Position numbers and translations under genes: made by a program
Source of the DNA: Ornithinibacillus sp. 4-3
GTDB taxonomy: Bacteria > Bacillota > Bacilli > Bacillales > Amphibacillaceae
Assembly (NCBI RefSeq): GCF_040958695.1
Contig: NZ_CP162599.1
Span: forward strand, 1,274,001-1,338,000
Direction: 5' to 3'
DNA: 64,000 nucleotides
The notes under the pieces: generated by a model
What the model was told of the DNA's origin: nothing
Databases searched by the model: none
Seen by the model: the letters and a program-made list of their open reading frames with translations, nothing else
Shown: in pieces, positions 51,240 to 60,291 of the stretch
How the letters are laid out: each line of letters opens with the position of its first letter
Position numbering within the stretch: position 1 is the stretch's first letter

Positions 51240-52682
51240 TTAATCAATCTTTAAAATATTTGGTCGAACATCAGCTGGGATTGGACAAGTATATGGATTG
51301 GCTGCTTTAAATGCTGCGAATTCTTGCTGTACTTTTTCCAAATCCTCTTCATTATTTAATAAATGTATAGCTGTTTTTGCCATTGCCTCAGCGGATCTTA
51401 GCATTCCTTTATGTGCAAAGCTGCTTTTTCCTTGTGTAACCATTTGCCATGTATGCGCAGGAGTTCCGAGTGCACATGTTGCTGCAGCCAATTGAGCCGT
51501 AGGAACAACCCAGCTTACATCGGATACATCTGTGGATCCAGCCATCGCCTGATCAGAAGGAGTATAAGGTGAAATTAAATCGGATAAATATTTCCCCTTA
51601 AATTCACTACCATCTCCATTATAGCCAAAGTTTTCTGCCATTTTTAAGAAACTCTCTTGTTCACCTGGAGTTAAAGATTCCCAAATTCCCTTGGCAAATG
51701 CGTTCTCTTCTGGAGTTGGTTCCTCCACATTTGATTCTTTTAAGCTATTATATAAAAGTTTTTCTAAATGACGATTAGGAATATAGTTCGAGCATGCTTT
51801 ATCAAAGCGAATGGACATCTTTGTTTCTGTCATCAATGCAGCACCTTCGGCAATTTTCACAACACGTTTAAATATATCATCAACTTGTTTTACTTTTGGT
51901 GCTCGAATTAAATATAATACCTCTGCAATTGGCTGAACAACATTAGGTGAAATTCCTCCAGCATTTGTAATCGCATAATGCATACGTGCTTCGGGTACAA
52001 CATGTTCACGTAAATAGTTTACTCCTGAATTCATAAGTTCTACAGCATCTAACGCACTTCGTCCAAGGTGAGGAGAGGCCGCAGCGTGTGAGGAAATCCC
52101 TTCAAATTGGAAATATACTTGATAGTTTGCAAGGCTTGATTGACTCATGATGCCGTTTGAATCTGCTGGATGCCATGTTAAGGCAATATCAACTCCATCA
52201 AAGACACCTTCTCGCACCATAAATGTTTTTCCTGATCCACCTTCTTCTCCAGGACAACCAAAGAATTTAACCGTTCCAGGCAAATTATTTTCTTCTAAAT
52301 AATTTTTTGTTGCACATGCAGCAGCAAATGCACCAACACCTAATAAATTATGGCCACAACCATGACCATTAGCATTCCCGTCTGGTTTCGGACTTGTCTC
52401 ATCTGGTACTTGGCCTAAACCAGATAATGCGTCATACTCTCCTAAAAAACCAATGACTGGTGATCCGCTTCCATAGGTTGCGACGAAGGCTGTTTCAATA
52501 TTTGCCACACCACGCTCCACTTCAAATCCTGCCTTTTCACATTCTGAAGCTAAAAATTCCGTTGATTTATACTCTACAAATCTTAATTCTGGATGATCAA
52601 AAACATAATCACTTATTTTCGTAAATGTCTCTCGCTGATTTGCTATATATTCCCTTACGTGATCTGTTGTACTTACTCCCAT
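51240..52682 (-). CDS. M20 family amidohydrolase, AbgB-like (copy 2)
   Basis: 480 residues starting MGVSTTDHVREYIANQRET with AAGGAGG ten bases upstream. Motifs are the same as in copy 1: NGHGCGHNLLGVGAF, GCPGEEGGSGKTF, LTWHPAD, STDVSDVSWVVPTAQLAAATCALGTPAHTWQM. The two copies are nearly identical over long stretches and differ mainly near residues 1-60 and 350-380. It follows SBP 6 after 112 bp. The pair SBP 6/M20 mirrors SBP 5/M20. Confidence 0.9.
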   Translation of the reverse strand: MGVSTTDHVREYIANQRETFTKISDYVFDHPELRFVEYKSTEFLASECEKAGFEVERGVANIETAFVATYGSGSPVIGFLGEYDALSGLGQVPDETSPKPDGNANGHGCGHNLLGVGAFAAACATKNYLEENNLPGTVKFFGCPGEEGGSGKTFMVREGVFDGVDIALTWHPADSNGIMSQSSLANYQVYFQFEGISSHAAASPHLGRSALDAVELMNSGVNYLREHVVPEARMHYAITNAGGISPNVVQPIAEVLYLIRAPKVKQVDDIFKRVVKIAEGAALMTETKMSIRFDKACSNYIPNRHLEKLLYNSLKESNVEEPTPEENAFAKGIWESLTPGEQESFLKMAENFGYNGDGSEFKGKYLSDLISPYTPSDQAMAGSTDVSDVSWVVPTAQLAAATCALGTPAHTWQMVTQGKSSFAHKGMLRSAEAMAKTAIHLLNNEEDLEKVQQEFAAFKAANPYTCPIPADVRPNILKID

Positions 52683-52794
52683 TGATAAAATTCCTCCTTA
52701 GATGTATAAAAAATTTAAAAAAATCCGTATCTATTTAGCAGGGAAGGGATGATTGTTTATTGGTGACATCCCTCACTTACAATATAAATTGTAC

Positions 52795-54399
52795 TTATTC
52801 AGAAATGTAAACATTCCAGAATATTAAACCTGTATTATTTGTAATTCCTTTTACTTTTTCGTGATGTGCATATAAGGTACTGTTACCTCCTAATGGGATA
52901 ACAGGTAATAATTCCTCCCAGGCATAAAGCTGTAAGTCGTCCCATAGTTTCTGAGCCTCTTCTATCGTTGGTGCAGTTTCAATAGCTCTTATCGCTTCAC
53001 CAACAGAATCATCATTTACTCCGCCACCCCAAGTAGGACTTAATGCAAGAAGCTGTGGTGGTGTGCTAACTGTTGTTGAAGCAGTAATAAATGCATCCCA
53101 AGCACTTGTATCTGAATCACGAAGCTCAAGCATAGTTGGCCAATCATATAATTCAAGGGTAGCATTCATTCCAATTTGTTTTAATTGTTCTTGAATAACG
53201 ACCGCTAAATTATAAAGCTGACCATAATCACGTGTTGCCATGATTCTAAACTCTTCGCCATCATAACCCATTTCTTCTAACATCTGTTTAGCTTTTTCAG
53301 GGTCATTTTGGTTGTAGTATTCACTTCCAGCTGTGCTTGCCCAATTCTTTATATTGACATCCATATATCCAGAGTCTAACCAGTAAAAGTCTTTATTAGG
53401 GTAAGCAGCCATCATAATCGCATCCATATCAAGAGCCGTATTAATAACCTGACGCATTTTTAAATCAGATGCTGGACCTTCAACATTGTTTAAACCTAAA
53501 AGATTATTTGCTCCTGGTTCAAGAATTGTTTCTAGGTTTGCATCGTTCTGTATCTGGTCATAGTTGTCGTACGGAATACCGTAAGCAATATCATACTCGC
53601 CTGTTTGTAATCCAGTTACTCGTGTAGAAGGATCTGTGACAATATGGATATAAATTTCATCTACTAATGCTTCTCTTTTACCAGATAACCCATTTGTTTC
53701 CAAATCTACAGGCTGATAGTCTTCGTATTTTTCATAATGAATATATTGGTCCTGTTTCCATTCTACAAATTTGAACGGGCCTGTTCCTATGTATTCATCG
53801 ACCCCTTCAACTGGCGCTGATTCGATAATTTCTCTTGGCATAATCGCAGCTCCTTGCTTGGAGGAAGCAAGTGTATCTAAAGCAAGAGCGGAAGCGACCT
53901 CTAATTCTAATACAACAGTATGGTCATCTTTAGCAGTCCATGTTGCTCCAGTAAATATATTTCCTGTTATCGTCGATTTTTCCATCCAACGATTCATGGA
54001 TGCGACAACATCTTCTGCTGTCATTTCTTTTCCATTATGAAATTTAACGCCTTGTCTTAAATGAAATGTATATGTTTGATTATCCTCGGTTTCAATTTTT
54101 TCCGCTAGCATAGGAACTGGATTGTATTCCAAGTCAGTTGTAACGAGACTTTCAAAAATAAGTCTAGAAGCATCACGCGCAGCAGCAGCAGTACTTATTG
54201 GCTGATCAAGTGTCGGTGGAGGGGCATCCATAGCAATGTTTAATATTCCTCCTGTTGTTATTTCTTCATCGCTTTCCTCGTTCTCATTGGTGGATTCATC
54301 CTCATCTTTTGAAGAATTTGAACTACATGCAACAACTAATAATAGAGAAGCTAACAATAAAAAGAGAATTCCTTTTCGATTAATAAGTCTCATTATCAT
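52795..54399 (-). CDS. Family-5 lipoprotein solute-binding protein (SBP 6 of 6)
   Basis: 534 residues; MRLINRK (ATG 54393) is an alternative start. Lipobox VVAC, Cys25, and a very acidic linker (KDEDESTNENEESDEE). The domain runs PTLDQPISTAAAARDASRLIFESLVT, FHLRQGVKFHNGKEMTAEDVVASMNRW, EYIGTGPFKFVEWK, IAYGIPYDNYDQIQNDAN, and ends GLIFWNVYISE. It is a close paralogue of SBP 5. The upstream gap (54400-54743) before the IS1182 element holds no recognisable gene. Confidence 0.92.
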   Translation of the reverse strand: MIMRLINRKGILFLLLASLLLVVACSSNSSKDEDESTNENEESDEEITTGGILNIAMDAPPPTLDQPISTAAAARDASRLIFESLVTTDLEYNPVPMLAEKIETEDNQTYTFHLRQGVKFHNGKEMTAEDVVASMNRWMEKSTITGNIFTGATWTAKDDHTVVLELEVASALALDTLASSKQGAAIMPREIIESAPVEGVDEYIGTGPFKFVEWKQDQYIHYEKYEDYQPVDLETNGLSGKREALVDEIYIHIVTDPSTRVTGLQTGEYDIAYGIPYDNYDQIQNDANLETILEPGANNLLGLNNVEGPASDLKMRQVINTALDMDAIMMAAYPNKDFYWLDSGYMDVNIKNWASTAGSEYYNQNDPEKAKQMLEEMGYDGEEFRIMATRDYGQLYNLAVVIQEQLKQIGMNATLELYDWPTMLELRDSDTSAWDAFITASTTVSTPPQLLALSPTWGGGVNDDSVGEAIRAIETAPTIEEAQKLWDDLQLYAWEELLPVIPLGGNSTLYAHHEKVKGITNNTGLIFWNVYISE

Positions 54400-54709
54400 T
54401 TTTCCCCCAATACATTAAGTCCTGATAAAATTCTGTGATTTTGGCGTTTTAATACAGGTAAAACTAGGGACTAGAGTTGTTATTGAAGATGTGCAATAGC
54501 TTTGAGAATAGCTGATTTAAAATGTTATACGTGAGGAGTGGCATCAGCACCTTTCTTCATAAAAGAAGTAATTTTGGGAAAATAGAAATTACTCTGTTAA
54601 AAAAATGATACACCTCGGAACTTTGCGTGTCAATTTGGAAAATTTAGATAGTAATTTTAAAAATGAGGTGCCGGAGGTTAAAGAAATTACTATCTAGTAA
54701 GGGCTTGAG

Positions 54710-56506
54710 TTAAATGATATTTTCCATCTGTACACAAGAAAAAGGGGCTGTCCAATAAGCCCCCAAAATAAAACAAGAGGAAGAAAAATAAATCATTTTT
54801 CTCTTCTTGTTTTTCATTTGTAAAAAATTCCTGAAAAGTAGCCTGCGAAGCTCAGCTATTTTCAGGATATTGTGGGCTATTGCCACGATCCCGAATTCTG
54901 TGTGGACTTTATCGATACCCCGTAAAGAAAATCTACGGAACGACCGATTGCCCTTGATGTGACCGAAAACACTTTCTACTTCCACTTTTCGTTGGGCGTA
55001 GATTGCTGCTTCCTCTTCACTTTCAAGGGCTGCTTTTGCCTTAGCTTTCATTTCTTCAAAGATTGTATTCCAAAAAATTTGTCTGTTCCCCTTTGCCTTC
55101 GTACACTGGGGCTTCAATGGACAATCCAAACAACTTTCACATTCATAAATTTTATAACTCTGCACATAACCAGACCTATTCTTCCGATTGAGATATTTTT
55201 TGAACACGACTCTTCGGTTATTTGGGCAGATATAATCATCCTCATGGGCACGATAGGTCCAATTTTTAAAGTTTTTAATGTCTTTTTTGTACGCTCTTTT
55301 TTGTTCTTTGAGATAGGTGCCATAGGGTATTAAAAATTCAAAACGAGGGGATTTCTCTTCACCAATCGCATATAAATAATTTGCTTCACTTCCATAACCT
55401 GCATCGGCAATGATCCGTTGAGGCATCGGAAGGTTAGAAGCTGCCAACTTCTCCAAGTGTGGAATAAAACACCGAGTATCATTTGGTCGTTGATGCACGG
55501 AGTAATCGACAATCAATTGATTTTCTGTGGCCATTTGTACATTATAGCCTGGCTTCAACTGTCCATTTCTCATATGATCTTCTTTCATCCGCATAAACGT
55601 GGCATCCGGATCTGTCTTGGAAAAGCTGTTTCGATCTCCTAAGATGGTTTGATAGGTCTGATACTTTTCCATACGTGGAAGAAAGTTCTCACGTATTTGT
55701 TTCATTGGTTTTTTTAAGGTGCTACGACGAGAGCGGAGCTGTTTTCGAAGCTGACTTTCTTCCGTATTTTCGATAGCTTCAGAAAGGGCATCTACTTTTT
55801 CTGCTAGTTGATTGGCAATCGCTTCTAAGTCTTCCGCAGTCGCTTCTTCTTTAGAATGGCTTATCTCTAGCTCTTCCTGTGCGGCAATCGTATCGATATG
55901 TGCCAACGTTTCCTGGATGCGTTGCTTTAACTGCGCCTCCCATCGCACGGTTGATTTTTTCCATACGAAAGAATACTTATTGGCATTGGCTTCTATCTTT
56001 GTGCCATCCAAGAAGTAGTTTTCCATCGTAATCCATTGATCTTCTATCAGTTGCAGAATCATCGTTTCAAATAGCTGATCCATCATGGCTTTCATTCGCT
56101 TCCCACGAAACGCATTGATGGTGCGAAAATCAGGGGTTTGCATACCTGCAAGCCACATAGTTGGTAGATTTTCTTTGGTCATTTTTTCGATGTCTCTACA
56201 GGAATATATTTTTTGGCTGTAAGCATATAAAATAACTTTCAGCATCATTTTGGGATGAAAGGCTGGTCTACCTCCACCGCTATAATAACGATAGAGCTGT
56301 TCCTTTGGGATACGCTCCACCATTTCATCTACCACTCGTGCTACATGATGTGTAGGGATATAATCTTGGATATCAAAAATCACCGTGCTTTGTCGGTTAT
56401 CGTAAGGTTTAAATAAGGGAGTTGCTGGGTTAGAAGCTGTAACTTTTTCCTCGATTACCTCTAGAGGAAGTGTCGTTTGTGTGGTACAATTTGTATGAGA
56501 TTTCAT
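54710..56506 (-). CDS. IS1182-family transposase
   Basis: 598 residues from MKSHTNC (ATG 56506, after AAAGGGCG). DDE-type: NYFLDGTKIEANANKYSFVWKK (first Asp region), IIADAGYGSEANYLY (second Asp) and KVEVESVFGHIKGNRSFRRFSLRG (Glu block), with a Cys-rich insert CESCLDCPLKPQCTKA. No frameshift is visible, so it may be active. The frame runs through the left inverted repeat and stops at 54710, outside the element, so the last 12 or so residues come from the flank. Confidence 0.93.
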   Translation of the reverse strand: MKSHTNCTTQTTLPLEVIEEKVTASNPATPLFKPYDNRQSTVIFDIQDYIPTHHVARVVDEMVERIPKEQLYRYYSGGGRPAFHPKMMLKVILYAYSQKIYSCRDIEKMTKENLPTMWLAGMQTPDFRTINAFRGKRMKAMMDQLFETMILQLIEDQWITMENYFLDGTKIEANANKYSFVWKKSTVRWEAQLKQRIQETLAHIDTIAAQEELEISHSKEEATAEDLEAIANQLAEKVDALSEAIENTEESQLRKQLRSRRSTLKKPMKQIRENFLPRMEKYQTYQTILGDRNSFSKTDPDATFMRMKEDHMRNGQLKPGYNVQMATENQLIVDYSVHQRPNDTRCFIPHLEKLAASNLPMPQRIIADAGYGSEANYLYAIGEEKSPRFEFLIPYGTYLKEQKRAYKKDIKNFKNWTYRAHEDDYICPNNRRVVFKKYLNRKNRSGYVQSYKIYECESCLDCPLKPQCTKAKGNRQIFWNTIFEEMKAKAKAALESEEEAAIYAQRKVEVESVFGHIKGNRSFRRFSLRGIDKVHTEFGIVAIAHNILKIAELRRLLFRNFLQMKNKKRKMIYFSSSCFILGAYWTAPFSCVQMENII

Positions 56507-56647
56507 AAAAAATCGCCCTTTCTGAAATGTTGTGTGGTAACTCCATTTTACAAGAAAAGGCGATTTTTTTATATGTTTTTTAGGAAGAATAAAGAAAAAA
56601 AGGGCCGTCATAGAAAAGCAGTTTTCACTGACTTTTTGGACAGCCCC
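54744..56647 (-). mobile_element. IS1182-family insertion sequence
   Basis: A 1904-bp element bounded by inverted repeats GGGGCTGTCCAATAAGC (54744-54760) and ACTTTTTGGACAGCCCC (56631-56647), matching at 14 of 17 positions. It carries one transposase gene. A hairpin near each end (54772-54815 and around 56612-56630) is typical of the family. No clear target-site duplication is seen: flanks are ...AAGAAAAA and ATTTCATA.... It lies between the SBP/M20 cassettes and the sodium symporter. Confidence 0.9.
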
Positions 56648-56704
56648 ATTTCATAGGAGAGTAAGAAAGTATAAAAAATGCGTAAAATAATACTTACTCA
56701 TAAT

Positions 56705-56790
56705 TGGTGTTGTCTAGCTTTGAGCACCAAAAACTAAGAGGTCTCGCATCATGCTTTTAGCCTGTAAGGACGCTCTAGGCTTTTCTTTCA
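56705..56790. repeat. Dispersed repeat, short copy
   Basis: GTCTAGCTTTGAGCACCAAA then AACTAAGAGG...GACGCTCTAGGCTTTTC matches the reverse complement of the ends of the 62275-62575 repeat (GTCTAGCTCCGAGCGCCAAA, AACTAAGAG, GGGCGCTCTGCGCTTTTC). Confidence 0.7.
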
Positions 56791-56795
56791 TAATT

Positions 56796-58235
56796 TTATG
56801 GTTGTGTAATTGATTCTTCGTTCAAATCTGGTTTGCGATTAGTTGGGATTAGAAGAGACAGAATAATGGTCAATATGGATGAAATAAGAACTCCCCAAAG
56901 AATTCCAAATGCAAGAGATGCAGCAGCTCCTGAAACTAAGCCGATTCGACCGCCCCAAACGGATACACCACTATTTTGTGTTCCCATATTAAATGCTTCT
57001 TGTTTTTTCCGTTTCCAAAGTAATCCAATAATTAAAACAGGTATAACGCCACCACCAGCCATGGTATAAGCAAGGCTAAATAGGTCAATGATCGATTCTG
57101 ACCAAACAGCAGCCCCTACAGCGACAATCCCGACCAGCAGGATGCACCAACGAGTAAACTTGATGTAAAAATCATCTGTTCTAGCTTTTGTATTAGGGAT
57201 AATTAAATCATTGGTAATGACTACTGACGCAGAATGTAACAAGGATGATGCACTTGAGATGGCTGCGAGATAAATAAGAATAAAGAATCCTAATGCTACA
57301 AATTGGGTCATTTCCTCCAAAATCAACCATGAGATAGCTTGACCAGGATCAAGATTCGGATTCGTTACTTTGACAACCAAACCTGAAATAGTCGCTAAAC
57401 ATGTTAAAATAATTGCTGCAATTCCACTGTAGAACATAGCTCGACTTGCATCCTTTGGCTTTTTAGCAGCAAAACATCTTTGCCAATAGACCTGTGCGGC
57501 AAGCACACCTAAGGTTCCTGTTAAAAACAATGTAAATACCTCTCCAAAGGATAAGGTCATTTCTGCTAGATGACCAGCACCTACATCAGCAAGGCGTGTT
57601 TTTAATTCGGAGTAACTAAAATTAACCTTGGCAAATATTTTCACATAAATCCAAATAGCAATGGCAATGAGCAATGAGCCTTGAATTAAATCAGTCCATA
57701 CAACCGAATACATACCACCAATCATCGTGTAAAGTATGAAAACACCTGAAAATACGACGATCATAAGGGTGGGATCAGTTCCCGTGAACACTGAAAATAA
57801 GGCACCCATTCCTTTTGCTTGTCCGCCAACCCACGCAATCATAATGGAGGCTGTTAATAGACCAACCAATGCCCTGGCAATCTTATCACGTAATAATAAA
57901 TCATTCATTAGCTCTGCAAGTGTTTTATAGGCGAATTTTGCAGCAAACCCTGCGAATACTAATGCGAAAATTATTTTTGCTCCTTGCTCTCCAATCACAA
58001 AAGGAATATTGGCTAAACCAATTTCATATCCCTTAGAGGAGTGACCAACAAAATTTCCAACTCCCATAATAGTGGCAATATCAGTAAATAAGAGCAAAAT
58101 AAACGGGAGAGTTCCTCCTGCAATAGCAAAATTAGTAAAACTAGTACTGGCTTTTTTCCTAAAAGCAAGTGACATACAAATAAAGAAAATACTTAATACA
58201 ATAGTTGAGATCCAAGTTAATGTTAATAGACTCAT
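56796..58235 (-). CDS. Sodium:solute symporter (SSF family)
   Basis: 479 residues from MSLLTLTW (ATG 58235, AAAGGAG upstream); an earlier in-frame ATG at 58268 overlaps nothing useful. About 13 hydrophobic segments. SSF patterns are FTDIATIMGVGNFVGHSSKGYEIG near the N-terminus, MIGGMYSVVWTDLIQGSLL in the middle and LIYLAAISSASSLLHSASVVITND near residue 330. The family imports proline, pantothenate, sugars, choline or carboxylates with sodium. The substrate cannot be told. It is divergent from the aminotransferase gene at 58979 across a 740-bp gap. Confidence 0.88.
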   Translation of the reverse strand: MSLLTLTWISTIVLSIFFICMSLAFRKKASTSFTNFAIAGGTLPFILLLFTDIATIMGVGNFVGHSSKGYEIGLANIPFVIGEQGAKIIFALVFAGFAAKFAYKTLAELMNDLLLRDKIARALVGLLTASIMIAWVGGQAKGMGALFSVFTGTDPTLMIVVFSGVFILYTMIGGMYSVVWTDLIQGSLLIAIAIWIYVKIFAKVNFSYSELKTRLADVGAGHLAEMTLSFGEVFTLFLTGTLGVLAAQVYWQRCFAAKKPKDASRAMFYSGIAAIILTCLATISGLVVKVTNPNLDPGQAISWLILEEMTQFVALGFFILIYLAAISSASSLLHSASVVITNDLIIPNTKARTDDFYIKFTRWCILLVGIVAVGAAVWSESIIDLFSLAYTMAGGGVIPVLIIGLLWKRKKQEAFNMGTQNSGVSVWGGRIGLVSGAAASLAFGILWGVLISSILTIILSLLIPTNRKPDLNEESITQP

Positions 58236-58884
58236 ATCATTTCTCCTTTCCTTATAGTTGATGTTCAAAAAGGAGGTTAAAAAGAATTGGGTTCGTTAAA
58301 GTGGCAATATCAATTACACTTCTATTCTATTCATCTAAAATTACAGATGTCATAAACGTCACTAAAAAGTATTCGAGGAACAGATGTGTATTGGATGTGC
58401 TGATTTTTAAGTTACTTACTTGAAGTAATAATTTTAGTTGATAATCAAGTGCTAATCATAAGCTTTTTTATAGAAAACAGTGACTACCATGTTGGGTATA
58501 AGTTGACTCTGGACTTATTTGAATATCCCTTGCGTAATATATTTTTGCCGAATTTTTGAACCACTTCTTAATAGCAATACCTTTGTGAAAATATTTCCTT
58601 TTTGTACAGTGAATTACTTTGGACATTTGAGTTATATAAATTTATATGGATAAAAACATTAATTATTACTAAAAAGCTTTTCTTGCCTGTATCTTGTGTT
58701 ATTGTTTTTTGGTTTTTTTGATGTTTAAATCACTAAATTAATATACGAAAAATAATAGAAGGAAAAATTCTGTTAGTAAATCTATTCAACCATTCTTTTC
58801 CTCCTTCCTCATTAAATAAATATTTCGAAAAAATCTCATTATCATGAAGATACATTGTATATATAATTAAGAAAAGTCGATATA

Positions 58885-58912
58885 TTGACAATGTTATTGG
58901 TTTTGATATGAT
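58885..58912 (+). promoter_or_regulatory. Sigma-A promoter before the class-V aminotransferase
   Basis: TTGACA (58885-58890) and TATGAT (58907-58912) are separated by 16 bp, 67 bp before the start codon. The remaining gap 58236-58884 is AT-rich, with a repeat word near 58400 and no recognisable gene. Confidence 0.65.
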
Positions 58913-58978
58913 GAAAGAGAAGATTGCGCTTACATAATAATATAATAAATATCAGTTTAATGAAATGGGGATTGTTAG

Positions 58979-60139
58979 ATGAAAATGTCACTTGATCATC
59001 TCGTTTTACGTTTTCCAGGGCCAACACCATTACCACCAAGTGTAGAGAGAGCAATGACCCTCCCAATGGTTGCAAGAGGGCCTGAAATGACAGAGGCTAT
59101 TGTAAGTCTTTCTCCAAAGCTTAAGCCTATATTTGGAACCAAGCAGGAAGTTGCTGTCATGTCTGGTAGTGGAACAGCAAGTATGGAAACTGCGATTGTT
59201 AATGTAACAAATTCTGGTGATGAAGTTTTAGTACTTGTTACAGGACGATTTGGAGAATTGTATGCGTCCATGTGTGAAGCACATTTACTTCATGTGCATG
59301 TATTGGAAACAGAGTGGGGAGAAGCAGCAGACCCAGAAGCGGTAAAGGATTATTTAAAAAGTCATCCAAATATTAAAGCTGTTTTTGCGACATTTTGTGA
59401 AACATCAACAGGTGTTATTAATCCAATGAAGGATTTAGCGGCTGTTGTACATGAATATTCGGATGCTGTGTTTATTGCTGATGGCGTTTCAAGTGTGGGT
59501 GGTATTGCAGGAAACATGGATGAGTGGGATATTGATATTCTAGGAACAGGTTCTCAAAAAGCGATGATGACTCCTCCAGGATTAGGTTTTGTAGCTTTTA
59601 GTGAACGTGCCCAAGAAGTTGCAAAGCAAGTTACGCGAGGAAGATTTTTCTTTGACTACAATAAATATATTGAACAATTAGCAGAGGGACAATCACCTTT
59701 TACACCTGCAGTTCCATTATTAAATAGTTTAAATGCTTCTCTTGATTTAATGCATGAAGAAGGCATAGAAAATGTGTTTGCTCGTCATCGTTTATTAAGT
59801 GACATGACTCGTGCAGCGTTTAAACAATGGAATATTCCATTAACAGCTAGTGATGAAACCGCTTCTCCAACAATAACAGGAGCAAAAGCAGATGATTTTG
59901 ATGTAGAAGAGCTATTAGCTGTTGTGAAAAAAGACTTCCATATTGCAATTGCTGGTGGACTCGGAAAAATGGCAGGAAAAATGTTGCGTATTGGTCATAT
60001 GGGGTATTGTTCTCCAGCTGATGCGCTACAATATATCAGTGCCCTAGAAATTGGACTTGTAAGAATTGGTAAGAAAATCAATTTAGGCGAAGGTATTCAA
60101 GCAGCGCAGGAAGTTTTCTTGTCAACTAAAAAAGTATAA
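58979..60139 (+). CDS. Class-V aminotransferase (alanine-glyoxylate / PucG-like)
   Basis: 386 residues. N-terminal FPGPTPLPPSVERAMTLPMVARGPE and MSGSGTASMETAIVN are the class-V PLP blocks; VFIADGVSSVGGIAGNMDEWDIDILGTGSQKAMMTPPGLGFVAFS contains the Schiff-base lysine (K194). C-terminal MLRIGHMGYCSPADAL matches alanine:glyoxylate, serine:pyruvate and purine-catabolic PucG enzymes. Reaction: transfer of an amino group from alanine, serine or ureidoglycine to a 2-oxo acid. It has its own promoter and terminator. Confidence 0.9.
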   Translation: MKMSLDHLVLRFPGPTPLPPSVERAMTLPMVARGPEMTEAIVSLSPKLKPIFGTKQEVAVMSGSGTASMETAIVNVTNSGDEVLVLVTGRFGELYASMCEAHLLHVHVLETEWGEAADPEAVKDYLKSHPNIKAVFATFCETSTGVINPMKDLAAVVHEYSDAVFIADGVSSVGGIAGNMDEWDIDILGTGSQKAMMTPPGLGFVAFSERAQEVAKQVTRGRFFFDYNKYIEQLAEGQSPFTPAVPLLNSLNASLDLMHEEGIENVFARHRLLSDMTRAAFKQWNIPLTASDETASPTITGAKADDFDVEELLAVVKKDFHIAIAGGLGKMAGKMLRIGHMGYCSPADALQYISALEIGLVRIGKKINLGEGIQAAQEVFLSTKKV

Positions 60140-60196
60140 ATGCTTTCTTAATAAATCAAATTTTTTTAGAATTTATTAGTATTAGCGTATAATTAT

Positions 60197-60238
60197 AAGC
60201 AATGGATCAGTTTAAAATCTGTATCCATTGCTTTTTTT
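60197..60238 (+). terminator. Rho-independent terminator after the aminotransferase
   Basis: AAGCAATGGAT pairs with ATCCATTGCTT and TTTTTTT follows. Confidence 0.93.
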
Positions 60239-60291
60239 ATAAAAAGACTTCGTTTATTATGATTTTATGAAAATGGAGGAATGGAATAATT

